DNA of 31,725 bases from DAOTZS01 sp034434335. Lineage in GTDB: Bacteria; Chloroflexota; Anaerolineae; CG2-30-64-16. The notes under the pieces are model-generated. The model did no database searches. It worked only from the letters and a program-made list of their open reading frames with translations, and was not told where the DNA came from. The stretch is taken from the NCBI GenBank assembly GCA_034434335.1, contig DAOTZS010000014.1, forward strand, positions 1 through 31,725. The letters are read 5' to 3'. Shown here in pieces: positions 13,749 through 21,597 of this stretch. Position numbers and translations under genes: made by a program. Numbering within the stretch: position 1 is the first letter of the stretch; every line of letters begins with the position of its first letter.

Positions 13749-15986
13749 ATGACTCTGGTCTACCTGACGCTGGCCTGGGGATGTGGGATCCTGGCCTGCC
13801 ACTGGCTGTGGAGATGGGGCCTGATCGGTTGCCACACGTCAGGGTGGGGCTTTGCTGGCCTGGTCTCCCTCGCTGCTTTGACCACCATCTTGCTGCGCGG
13901 TCAACGACGTGGCCGCTGGATAGGCGGGTTGGCCCTGATGTTGCTCTTGGGCGCCTGGCGCTACCATGCGCGGCCTTTGACTCTCTGCGCAACCCCAGCC
14001 GACCTGGCCTTCTACCATCGCGACAGTGAACGCATCCCCTGGGCTACTATCGAAGGAGTGGTGGTCGGTTATCCCGATGTCCGGGATGTGCAGACCTATT
14101 ACCGGGTTCGGGCAGAAAGTCTGACCATCGCAGGGCAGTCGTGGCCAGTCAAAGGCGATGTGCTGATCCAGGCCAGCCGTTTCCCCACCTATGCCTACGG
14201 TGACCGCTTGCGAGCTTCTGGCAGCTTGCAGACCCCGCCCACTTTCGACGACTTCGACTATCGGGCTTACCTGGCCCGACAGGGCATCTATAGCCTCCTG
14301 CGCCGGGCGAGGGTGGAGAAGATAGGCCAGGGTGAAGGTTCGCCTTTCTGGGCACTTCTCTACGGGCTGCGGGCCAGGGGCTCAGCCCTGCTGAACCGCG
14401 TCTTGCCAGAGCCGGCTGCTGGCCTGGCCAACGGCATGTTGCTCGGCATCGAAAGCGGCATCCCGCCCGCTGTGGATGAGGCATTTCAGGCCACAGGCAC
14501 TTCGCACGTGATCGTCATCTCCGGCAGCAACGTCGCCCTGCTTTCGGGCCTGTTGCTCGGCCTTTTCCGCCGCCTCTTGGGCAAACGCCGCGCCGCGCTG
14601 CCGACGGCTGCTGGCATCGTCCTCTACATCCTCCTGGTTGGCGCGGATCCCGCCGCCGTGCGGGCCGGGCTGATGGGCATCCTGTACGTCCTCGGCATCT
14701 TCCTGGGCCGAGAAAGCACCGCCTTCGTCTCCCTGTTCGCCTCGGCGCTGTTCATGACCATGTTCAACCCGCTGATGCTCTGGGATGTTGGCTTTCAGCT
14801 CAGCTTCATGGCCACCCTGGGACTGATGCTCTTCACCCCTGCTCTGCGGAGTCGGTGTGCCAGCTTACTGAGCCGCTTGCTGGCCACGCGGGCCCAGATG
14901 GCAATGGGCCTGCTCAACGAAGCCTTGATTGTCACCCTGGCGGCCCAGATCACCACCTTGCCGTTGATCCTGTACTATTTTGGCCGGCTCTCGCTGGTTT
15001 CGTTGGCTGCCAACTTCTTCATCTTACCTGCCCAGCCCCCGATCATGGCCGGGGGCATGGCTACCCTGGCCGCCGGCTTGCTATGGGAGCCAGCAGGCCG
15101 CGTGCTGGCGATCCTGCCCTGGCTGCTTCTGACTTACACTACCGCTGTGGTGCGCCTGGCGGCGAGCCTGCCCCTTGCGACCGTTGAGACAGGGATGGTG
15201 GGACGGATGGTAGCCCCGCTGTATTACGTGGGATTGTTCGGGGCAATGGGATGGCGGCATCTGGCGCTGCCCGCCAGGCGCCTGCTGGCTGGCGCCGTGG
15301 CAACGTTGCTACCCCTCTGGCTGGGCCTCACTGCCATTGCGGCCTTGCCCGACGGCCGGCTCCATCTCATCTTTATACCGGGAGACGGTTCGGAAGCCGC
15401 ACTGGTGGTGACACCTGAAGGCCGCCGTGTGTGGATCTGGGATGGGGTGGGGGATGAGGAAGCCCTGGCGCGAGCTGCACGGCCGTTTCTGAGTGGCTGG
15501 CGCCAGGGCGTGGATGTGGTCCTGGGGCCGGCCGCGAGGGTCCCAGGACCGGCTGGCCAGAGCATCGAACCTTCCCAACTGCCTTCTGGTACCCGCCTGC
15601 GCCTGGGCGATAACCTGATGCTGAGGTGGTACGCGGCAGGAGGCGTCTGGGCCCTGGAATATGGCAGCTTCCGCACCCTGCTCCCGGCTACGATGACACC
15701 GGACGCGCAGATGGCACTTCTCGCCGATGAGAGCGCGGCCGATCTCCAGCTTACCGTGCTCAAGGCCCCAGGTCCCGCGACAGGAGCCTGGCCTCTGCCG
15801 GCATTTCTGGCGGCTACCTGGCCCCAGGTCATCCTCTGGCCCATGGAAACCTCTTACCCGCCCGCCGTGGTTGAGCTGCTACAGGCGCGCAGCACCGCGC
15901 GAGTCCCCTCTGACGCCATTGTCGAGGTGATCACCGATGGCCAGCAGATGTGGTTGCATCAGTGGAGCAGCATGGGCCACAGATGA
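13749..15986 (+). CDS. comEC: ComEC/Rec2-type DNA-uptake channel protein
   Basis: ComEC carries single-stranded DNA across the cytoplasmic membrane during transformation. The 745 residues show N-terminal membrane segments and an outside OB-like domain (IEGVVVGYPDVRDV to GSLQTPP). Then come the FDDFDYRAYLARQGIYS segment and a multi-helix competence domain with GTSHVIVISGSNVALLSGLL near residue 257, where SGLH/NVAL is usual. Helices containing WDVGFQLSFMATLGLM follow. The last 200 residues look like the C-terminal beta-lactamase-like domain (LHLIFIPGDGSEAALVVTPEGRRVWIWDG) but have no HxHxDH motif and almost no histidines. Whether this organism is transformable is not shown. The start at 13749 is the only ATG that keeps the first membrane segment. 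Confidence 0.9.
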   Translation: MTLVYLTLAWGCGILACHWLWRWGLIGCHTSGWGFAGLVSLAALTTILLRGQRRGRWIGGLALMLLLGAWRYHARPLTLCATPADLAFYHRDSERIPWATIEGVVVGYPDVRDVQTYYRVRAESLTIAGQSWPVKGDVLIQASRFPTYAYGDRLRASGSLQTPPTFDDFDYRAYLARQGIYSLLRRARVEKIGQGEGSPFWALLYGLRARGSALLNRVLPEPAAGLANGMLLGIESGIPPAVDEAFQATGTSHVIVISGSNVALLSGLLLGLFRRLLGKRRAALPTAAGIVLYILLVGADPAAVRAGLMGILYVLGIFLGRESTAFVSLFASALFMTMFNPLMLWDVGFQLSFMATLGLMLFTPALRSRCASLLSRLLATRAQMAMGLLNEALIVTLAAQITTLPLILYYFGRLSLVSLAANFFILPAQPPIMAGGMATLAAGLLWEPAGRVLAILPWLLLTYTTAVVRLAASLPLATVETGMVGRMVAPLYYVGLFGAMGWRHLALPARRLLAGAVATLLPLWLGLTAIAALPDGRLHLIFIPGDGSEAALVVTPEGRRVWIWDGVGDEEALARAARPFLSGWRQGVDVVLGPAARVPGPAGQSIEPSQLPSGTRLRLGDNLMLRWYAAGGVWALEYGSFRTLLPATMTPDAQMALLADESAADLQLTVLKAPGPATGAWPLPAFLAATWPQVILWPMETSYPPAVVELLQARSTARVPSDAIVEVITDGQQMWLHQWSSMGHR

Positions 15987-16383
15987 CAGGGTTACACTAT
16001 CAACATCTTCAGGTTGATAAAGCTCTTTTAGTAGCTGTAGAGCCTGGGGATATGTGGATACAGCGGTGGAGCAAGGCGGCTTTAGCCCTATATTTCGGGG
16101 TAGCCGTGAGGAGCTCCCCTAGAGGTTGGGCTAACATGCCTTCCACGGCAGGACCTCGACTGGGGATGGACGGTGGACGCTGCCAGGGGCGACGAGAGAG
16201 GGCAGGCGGGGATTCCGCAGCAAAGGCCACAACAACTGGGGGGCAGGTAGCGTTTATCTACAACAAGTTGTGGGGCTCGCAGCGGCGGGCGTTGGGCCGT
16301 CTGGGGGCGGCTACCAGGGTGTGGATAAGGCGTATCTTGTGCACAGGGATATCCACGGGTCCTGTGGAAGGCGGGTTAAACAT
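15987..16383. other. Intergenic region after comEC with DnaA-box-like sites
   Basis: No gene is convincing here. A frame runs through (15950-16387), but its protein looks random and has no known motif. A weak hairpin (TATCAAC 15998-16004 with GTTGATA 16013-16019) might end comEC transcripts. A perfect DnaA-box 9-mer TGTGGATAA is at 16320-16328, a one-mismatch copy TGTGGATAC at 16053-16061, and TATCCAC at 16350-16356 facing the first one. GTGGATA and TATCCAC make an inverted pair around TTGTGCACAG. The replication role, if any, is unknown, since no dnaA or dnaN is nearby. Confidence 0.4.
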
Positions 16384-16546
16384 GTAGCTATTCAGGCCGA
16401 TTGAAATCGCCCTCCCTGGGCACTTCGTGCCAGGTGTGTATCACTAGAGAAGTCGGCGAAGGCCGACTACTGGCCGCAGGCCCCAAAAGGTGACGCCTCG
16501 GGCGAGCCCTCGGCGTGGCCCTTCCAGTCACCGCCTGAATGGTTAC
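16384..16546. repeat. MITE-like element, copy 2 (163 bp)
   Basis: This copy is clearly related to the element at 5883-6091: it shares long identical blocks such as ATCGCCCTCCCTGGGCAC and TGACGCCTCGGGCGAGCCCT in the same order. The ends GTAGCTATTCAGGC (16384-16397) and GCCTGAATGGTTAC (16533-16546) are inverted with two mismatches. It lacks the 41-bp palindromic insert of copy 1, and its inner hairpin GTCGGC-GAAG-GCCGAC (16452-16467) is the exact reverse complement of the matching hairpin in copy 1. It lies between comEC and the next gene and carries no coding capacity. Confidence 0.85.
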
Positions 16547-16590
16547 TTACACTATGGCACTACGGCGAGTGGGATTTCAAAGCCGCGAGT

Positions 16591-16619
16591 TTGGCCTGCC
16601 TGAGCAGCCATGATATACT
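16591..16619 (+). promoter_or_regulatory. Promoter for the endonuclease/exonuclease/phosphatase gene
   Basis: TTGGCC (16591-16596), a 17-base spacer and TATACT (16614-16619) predict a start near 16626. That rules out the far upstream TTG start at 16591 for the following gene and supports a start at 16684. The -35 box matches four of six positions. Confidence 0.55.
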
Positions 16620-16683
16620 CGGTCGTTGCGTGCTACCCGCACGTACATCAGAGGCTCTGACGCCGAGGCTCGGCGCTGGAGAT

Positions 16684-17520
16684 ATGGCTGGGAGAGGATC
16701 ATTGCAGAGCGACCGTGGCGTTTCTTCTATACGCATCATGACGTATAACATCCACCGCTGGGCCGGGCAAGATCAGCGGCTGGATCTGGATAGGTTAGTG
16801 GAGGTAGTTCTCGCCGCCAATGCCGATGTGGTGTGCTTGAATGAGGTTCTTCATCCGGTGTTGATTGGGCCCCGGGTGCGCGAGCCGCTCGCTGAGCTGG
16901 CGCGGCGCCTGCATATGACGTATCTCTTTGGGCCAAGCGGCTGGCAAGATCATGGCCCAGGCTGGTATGGACCATTAGGTAATGCGTTGCTGAGCCGTTA
17001 TCCTCTGAGCAACGCACTCAATATGCCGTTGCCTCGGCTGCCGGGCACCAAGCCGCGCTCCTTGCTCGGAGCCACCCTGGCCGACGGGCCTGCTCGTGGC
17101 CTGGGTGCCTTTGTGACCCATCTGGACCACATGTTTGAAGGGACCCGCCTGTGGCAGTTGCGTGGCGTGCTGCGCCGGCTCGCCCATTACGGACCCCATT
17201 TCCTGGGCGGCGACTTCAACACGCCAGGCTTTCTGGGCGAACATTCGCGCCGGCTGCTGCCCCCAGTGTTGCGCATGCTCCATCGCGCTGGCTATGAAGA
17301 TGCCTTTCGGGCTGTGGGCAGGGGGCACGGCCGAACCTTCCCTTCCCCGGCGCCTGTGGTGCGGATTGACTTCCTGTTCATGCCGAAATACTGGGCTCGA
17401 GGCCTTCAACAAGCCTGGACCCCGGATTGGGAAGTGGCTCAGTTTGCTTCGGATCATCGTCCGGTGCTGGCAGAATGGCACTGGCCAGAGAAGCCAGCAA
17501 CCACCGCGCGGTTGGGGTAG
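16684..17520 (+). CDS. Endonuclease/exonuclease/phosphatase-fold hydrolase
   Basis: Metal-dependent phosphodiesterase fold shared by exonuclease III, DNase I and sphingomyelinases. Motifs are MTYNIHRWAGQD, NADVVCLNEV with the metal-binding Glu, THLDH, GGDFNTPG, IDFLFM and the terminal SDHRPVLAEW. All the usual active-site residues are visible. There is no signal peptide, so a cytoplasmic hydrolase acting on a nucleic acid or a lipid phosphate ester is likely; the substrate is unknown. I use the ATG at 16684 (278 residues) because the promoter lies just before it; the ATG at 16738 (MTYNIH) is an alternative. It is followed 43 bases later by a methyltransferase gene. Confidence 0.82.
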   Translation: MAGRGSLQSDRGVSSIRIMTYNIHRWAGQDQRLDLDRLVEVVLAANADVVCLNEVLHPVLIGPRVREPLAELARRLHMTYLFGPSGWQDHGPGWYGPLGNALLSRYPLSNALNMPLPRLPGTKPRSLLGATLADGPARGLGAFVTHLDHMFEGTRLWQLRGVLRRLAHYGPHFLGGDFNTPGFLGEHSRRLLPPVLRMLHRAGYEDAFRAVGRGHGRTFPSPAPVVRIDFLFMPKYWARGLQQAWTPDWEVAQFASDHRPVLAEWHWPEKPATTARLG

Positions 17521-17563
17521 CGCGAGAGGGGCGGGGGGTTCAGGTTCTGGTGCTGACTTCCAT

Positions 17564-18187
17564 ATGAAACCTGAGAATTGCCATCTGTCTACCGGGCCGG
17601 AACCGGGCACCGCTGCCTGGTGGGACGCGCGCTATCGGAGTGGCGACATCCCCTGGGATACGGGAGTGGTGCCCCCTGAGGTGGTGGAACTGGTGGCCTC
17701 GGGCCGGGTGATCCCCGGCTGGGCACTGGACCTGGGGTGTGGGAGCGGCCTGAACAGCCGCTATCTGGCCAGGCACGGCTGGCATGTGGTGGGCATAGAC
17801 CTGGCGTACAGCGCTTTGCGTCGGGCCAGGGAGCAGGCTCTCAGGGAGGGGGTGCCAGCTTATTTTTGCCTGGGCGATGTTTCTGCCCTGGAGTTCCTGG
17901 CTGTGAAGGCCACCTTCGCGCTGGATGTGGGGTGCTTTCATGCTGTAGCGCCGGCCCGTCGCCATGGTTATGTCACCTCGCTGGCGCGCCTCCTTTTGCC
18001 CGGTGCTTTCTATCTCCTTTATGCCTTTGAGGGGGAGGTCGCAGAAGGAGGCGATTCTACAGGTATTACCCCTTTTGATATCGCGCGTTTTGCACCCCTC
18101 TTTGTGCTGTGCTGGGCTCAGCACGGTTATGACCGCCAACGCCGCGCCGGCTGGTATTTGTTGCGCCGCACAGGCGCAGCTGCCTGA
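17564..18187 (+). CDS. Class I SAM-dependent methyltransferase (TPMT/TehB-like)
   Basis: This 207-residue protein has the Rossmann SAM motif WALDLGCGSGLNSRYLARHGWHVVGIDLA (about 47-75), followed by the acidic and motif II regions (YFCLGDVSALEF, FALDVGCFHAVAP). The N-terminal WWDARYRSGDIPWDTG signature is typical of thiopurine-methyltransferase and TehB-like enzymes, which methylate small thiols or metalloids. The acceptor here cannot be told. The in-frame reading is open far upstream (to 17135), but that part overlaps the previous gene in another frame. ATG 17564 is the start that begins just before the signature. No good ribosome site is visible before it. Confidence 0.85.
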   Translation: MKPENCHLSTGPEPGTAAWWDARYRSGDIPWDTGVVPPEVVELVASGRVIPGWALDLGCGSGLNSRYLARHGWHVVGIDLAYSALRRAREQALREGVPAYFCLGDVSALEFLAVKATFALDVGCFHAVAPARRHGYVTSLARLLLPGAFYLLYAFEGEVAEGGDSTGITPFDIARFAPLFVLCWAQHGYDRQRRAGWYLLRRTGAAA

Positions 18188-18237
18188 GGCTCAGCAGCGC
18201 TCCATTCTGTAGCTGTATTTTGAGGCAGGAGGCATAT

Positions 18238-18870
18238 ATGCCATTCGAGAACCCCATGAAGCGAGTTGAACGTCTGAAGCGAGTCAAGAACATACCAGGT
18301 CCCGGCAACAGCAGCCGGGTGCCACCTGGCCAGTTCGTGACCGATAAGTTCCCTGTGCTGCACTACGGCTCGGTGCCCGTTTACGAAAGCCTGGCCGACT
18401 GGGACCTGCGCGTCTTTGGGCTGGTAGAGGAGCCATTGCGCTTCACCTGGGATGAGCTGATGCGGTTGCCGCACAAAACCCAGACGGTGGACATCCACTG
18501 CGTGACCCGCTGGAGCAAGCTGGACACGACCTGGACCGGCATCCCCTGGCGCGAGTTCATCAAACTGATTAAAGTGAAGCCGGAGGCCACCCACGTAATG
18601 GCCCATTGTGAGTACGGCTTTACGACCAACCTTGCCCTCGACGTGCTGGATGATGATGACACGATGCTGGCTTTCATGTATGCTGGCAAGCCGCTAACCC
18701 CCGAGCACGGCTACCCCCTGCGTCTGTTGGTGCCCAAGCGGTACTTCTGGAAGAGTGCCAAGTGGCTGCGGGGGATCGAGTTCATGGCTGGCGATCGGCC
18801 TGGCTTTTGGGAGCGCAACGGTTACCACATGGAAGGTGATCCCTGGAAGGAGCAGCGCTTTGGTTGGTGA
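18238..18870 (+). CDS. Sulfite-oxidase-family molybdopterin oxidoreductase
   Basis: The 210 residues are the Mo-cofactor domain alone, as in stand-alone sulfite-oxidase-like proteins. The Mo-ligand cysteine sits in TVDIHCVTRWSKLDTTWTG, and further landmarks are YGFTTNLALD, LTPEHGYPLRLLVPKRYFWKSAKWLRGIEF and the C-terminal GFWERNGYHMEGDPWKEQRF. There is no twin-arginine leader, no heme domain and no dimerisation domain, so it differs from periplasmic MsrP and from animal sulfite oxidase and is probably cytoplasmic. Substrate and electron acceptor are unknown. ATG 18238 is chosen for the AGGAGG six bases upstream; an in-frame TTG at 18220 overlaps that site. No molybdopterin genes are nearby. 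Confidence 0.9.
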   Translation: MPFENPMKRVERLKRVKNIPGPGNSSRVPPGQFVTDKFPVLHYGSVPVYESLADWDLRVFGLVEEPLRFTWDELMRLPHKTQTVDIHCVTRWSKLDTTWTGIPWREFIKLIKVKPEATHVMAHCEYGFTTNLALDVLDDDDTMLAFMYAGKPLTPEHGYPLRLLVPKRYFWKSAKWLRGIEFMAGDRPGFWERNGYHMEGDPWKEQRFGW

Positions 18871-18941
18871 GCTCGCCGCAGCCGTTGCAGCATAACCCTT
18901 CTCCGGCTTGCGTCCACGACCTTGTGTCCTTACGGTGAACG

Positions 18942-19865
18942 ATGATCAGGGTGACCAGCAAGGCCCTGCTATCCAAGACCTCTGCTGTGAGCGCGCGAGC
19001 CTATCTGGCCTTGCTGGCAGGGGTAGTCGCCATCAGCTTCACAGCCATCTTCACCAAATGGGCCGGCGTGCCTGGCCCGGTAGCGGCAGCCTGGCGCATG
19101 GCAGTGGCGGCGTTGGTGCTGCTGATTCCCTTCCTCCACCAGGTGCACCAGCGCCGGCCGGCCCTGCGTGAAGGGGTTCTTTGGGCGATCGGGGGTGGGC
19201 TGTGGTTTGCTCTGAATCTGGGCCTGCTGAATTCGGCCCTCTTGCTCACGTCAGCGGCGACGGCGACCCTGTTGGACAATACTGCCCCCATCTGGGTAGG
19301 GATTGGCGCGACCGTTTTCTTCCGCGAGCGCCTGTGCGGGCAGTATTGGGCCGGCCTGGTCCTGGCCCTGGCGGGCGCTTCAGTTGTTACCGGGTTTACC
19401 CTGGCTGATGGCATCCGGCTCAGCCCCGGCCATGTGCTGGCCGCGCTGGGAGCCATCTTCTACGCAGCCTACCTGCTGACCACGCAGCGGGCTCGCCGCG
19501 CGCTGGATGCCCTGTCCTACCTGTGGTTGATGGCTGCAACCGCTACCCTGGCTTTGTTCAGCGGCAGCCTGGCCCTGGGCCTGCCGCTGCTGGGATATAG
19601 CTGCCGCTCTTACCTGGCCCTGGTCGCCGTGGGGGTCATCTGCCAGACGGCCGGCTGGTGGCTCATTAATTTCGCCCTGGGGCATCTGTCTGCCTCGACC
19701 GCGGTGGTGGTCCTGTTGGCGCAGCCGGTGGTGACCGGCCTGCTGGCCATGTCTCTCCTGGCCGAGCCGTTGCTGCCACGCCAGATCGGAGGCGGCTTGC
19801 TGGAGCTGGCAGGCATCTATCTCTGTGTGCGCTCCAGGGCCGGGCAGAGCTCAGGTGAATCATAG
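18942..19865 (+). CDS. EamA/DMT-family transporter
   Basis: A 307-residue membrane protein with about ten hydrophobic helices and two EamA repeats. The first repeat starts AYLALLAGVVAISFTAIFTKWA and has AATATLLDNTAPIWVGIGATVFFRERL; the second has GHLSASTAVVVLLAQPVVTGLLAMSLLAEPLLPRQIGGGLLELAGIYL. Members export or import small metabolites, often amino acids, and the substrate cannot be read from the sequence. The gene is separated by three bases from the next one, whose product is a PNPOx-fold protein, so the chain EamA to methyltransferase (18942-22361) looks like one transcript. The ribosome site is weak (GTGA). Confidence 0.88.
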   Translation: MIRVTSKALLSKTSAVSARAYLALLAGVVAISFTAIFTKWAGVPGPVAAAWRMAVAALVLLIPFLHQVHQRRPALREGVLWAIGGGLWFALNLGLLNSALLLTSAATATLLDNTAPIWVGIGATVFFRERLCGQYWAGLVLALAGASVVTGFTLADGIRLSPGHVLAALGAIFYAAYLLTTQRARRALDALSYLWLMAATATLALFSGSLALGLPLLGYSCRSYLALVAVGVICQTAGWWLINFALGHLSASTAVVVLLAQPVVTGLLAMSLLAEPLLPRQIGGGLLELAGIYLCVRSRAGQSSGES

Positions 19866-19868
19866 CGT

Positions 19869-20438
19869 ATGAACGGGCAGAGCGCAGAGGAAGGTGATAG
19901 CGCCAGCTTGATGAGCTTGGGCGAACCCGGGTCCACCCTGCGGGACCGGATAGAGGCCTTTCTGGCTGCCCATACGACCCTGACGTTAGCCACCGTAGGG
20001 CCAGAGGGGGAGCCGGCCGCTGCCGCGGTCTTCTATGCTCACGATGGCCGGCTCAACCTTTATTTCCTGTCGGAAGAGCGTACCCAGCATGGCCAGAACC
20101 TGTTACGTTGCCCTGCCGTGGCCGGAACGATCCAGGCGGATGGGCAGGATTGGCGCACGCTCTGGGGATTGCAGCTGCGCGGCCGGGCTGAGTTGGTCCC
20201 GGCCGCCGAGCTGGCCCATGCCATGGCTGTCTACGGCCGCAAGTACGCCTTTGTGGCTCTCTTACCGGGCTTGGCCGGGCCTGCGGCTACAGGGGACAAC
20301 CTGCATGCCATGCTGGCCACTTCGCTGGCCCGGGCGCGTTTCTGGGTCTTTCGCCCAGCCTGGGTCCGCTTGATTGACAATCGGGTGCGCTTCGGGTTCA
20401 AAGAAGAGATGACCCTGGCAGGGGAAGATGTTGCCTGA
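19869..20438 (+). CDS. Pyridoxamine 5'-phosphate oxidase-fold flavin protein
   Basis: A 189-residue protein with the split-barrel fold of the PNPOx family. LRDRIEAFLAAHTTLTLATVGPEGEPAAAAVFYAHDGRLNLYFLSEERTQHGQNLLRCPAVAGTIQAD is the typical pattern of flavin- or deazaflavin-binding members. GLQLRGRAELVP and RVSFWVFRPAW-like endings follow. It is not a clear true PdxH; it may bind FMN, F420, heme or another ligand. It overlaps the aminotransferase gene by 11 bases and is likely coupled to it. Start at 19869 gives a 15-residue polar head; an in-frame ATG at 19911 is also possible. Confidence 0.8.
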   Translation: MNGQSAEEGDSASLMSLGEPGSTLRDRIEAFLAAHTTLTLATVGPEGEPAAAAVFYAHDGRLNLYFLSEERTQHGQNLLRCPAVAGTIQADGQDWRTLWGLQLRGRAELVPAAELAHAMAVYGRKYAFVALLPGLAGPAATGDNLHAMLATSLARARFWVFRPAWVRLIDNRVRFGFKEEMTLAGEDVA

Positions 20439-21597
20439 CATCCAGCTTTTCCTGCGCCCTGGGATTATTGAGCTGGGATGGGGCCATCCTGACCCCGCCC
20501 TTTTCCCTGTGGCCGACCTGGCTGCGGCAGCGGCCCGTGCGCTGGCAGAAGCCGGCCCTCAAGCTCTGGCCTACGGCGCGGAGCAGGGACCAGGCCGGCT
20601 GATCGAGCCGCTGGCCGCCTGGCTGGCGCAGCGGGAAGGGAGGCCGGTCCCTGCGGAGCAGGTGCTGATCACCGGTGGTGCATCACAGGCGCTGGACTTG
20701 CTGTGCACCCTATGGACCAGGCCCGGGGACACGGTCCTGGTCGAGGCGCCGGTGTATCACCTGGCGCTGCGCATCTTGCGCGACCATGGGTTGAGGCTGG
20801 TCCCCGTGGCCGGTGACGCCCATGGTCTGTGCCCAGACGCGCTCGAGGCTGTGCTGGCCAGGGAAAGCCAACCGCCCCGCTTCCTGTACACTGTGCCCAC
20901 CTTCAGCAATCCTTCCGGCGCCACCCTGCCTCTTGAGCGCCGGCAGGCAGTGGTAAGCATGGCCGCCGCGCAAGGGGTGCCAATAGTGGAGGACGACGTC
21001 TACCGCTTCCTGTGGTTTGACGAGCCCCCGCCGCCATCCCTTTATCACCTGGCCCCGGCCGGCGCCGTTATCCATCTGGGTTCCTTCTCCAAAATCCTTG
21101 CCCCTGGCCTGCGGTTGGGGTGGCTGGTGGCCGCGCCCGAGGTGGTGAAACGGTGTGTGCGCAGCGGCCTGTTGGATAGCGGAGGGGGCGTGAGCCACTT
21201 TGCGGCCCATGTAGTGGCGGCCTATCTGGAGCAGGGGTTGTTGGATGGCCATATCGAGCGGTTGCGGGCCGCCTATGCTCGCCGGCGAGACGTTCTTACC
21301 GCTGCTCTGGCCCATTACCTGCCGGAGGGATGTCATTGGGAGCGGCCCCGGGGCGGCTTCTTCGCCTGGGTCGCGTTGCCGGTGGGGATTGACAGCGCTG
21401 GTTTGCTCCCCGCCGCCGAGGCAGCCGGGGTGTCGTACGTGCCCGGAGCGCGCTTCTACGTGGATGGCGGTGGTGGGCGCTATCTGCGCCTCTCGTTCAG
21501 CCTGCTGCCCACCGATGAGTTGGAGGAAGGGGTGCGTCGGCTGGCGGAGGTGGTCGAGCGGGCCCTGAAAGGGGTGAGGGAGGAAAGGAGCCCGTGA
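20428..21597 (+). CDS. PLP-dependent aminotransferase (LysN/MocR-type, fold type I)
   Basis: This 389-residue enzyme is the aminotransferase type found in 2-aminoadipate/aromatic transaminases and in MocR regulators, but no helix-turn-helix is fused to it. Motifs are GHPDPALFP at the N-terminus, LAYGAEQGPGRLIEPLAAWL, VLITGGASQALDLLCTLWTRPGDTVLVEAPVYHLAL, YTVPTFSNPSGATLPLERR, VEDDVYRFLWFDE and the lysine that binds PLP in SFSKILAPGLRLGW. It is probably an amino acid transaminase, with substrate not determinable. The ATG lies inside the end of the previous gene, with GGGGAAG almost touching it. Its stop overlaps the following GTG start by three bases. Confidence 0.9.
   Translation: MLPDIQLFLRPGIIELGWGHPDPALFPVADLAAAAARALAEAGPQALAYGAEQGPGRLIEPLAAWLAQREGRPVPAEQVLITGGASQALDLLCTLWTRPGDTVLVEAPVYHLALRILRDHGLRLVPVAGDAHGLCPDALEAVLARESQPPRFLYTVPTFSNPSGATLPLERRQAVVSMAAAQGVPIVEDDVYRFLWFDEPPPPSLYHLAPAGAVIHLGSFSKILAPGLRLGWLVAAPEVVKRCVRSGLLDSGGGVSHFAAHVVAAYLEQGLLDGHIERLRAAYARRRDVLTAALAHYLPEGCHWERPRGGFFAWVALPVGIDSAGLLPAAEAAGVSYVPGARFYVDGGGGRYLRLSFSLLPTDELEEGVRRLAEVVERALKGVREERSP

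Noticed and set aside
15950..16387. 145-residue plus-strand open frame after comEC
   Set aside because: It starts inside comEC, has no ribosome site and no recognisable motif, and its composition looks random.
17135..17563. Long N-terminal extension of the methyltransferase frame
   Set aside because: Overlaps the preceding hydrolase in another frame, and the family fold starts at 17564.
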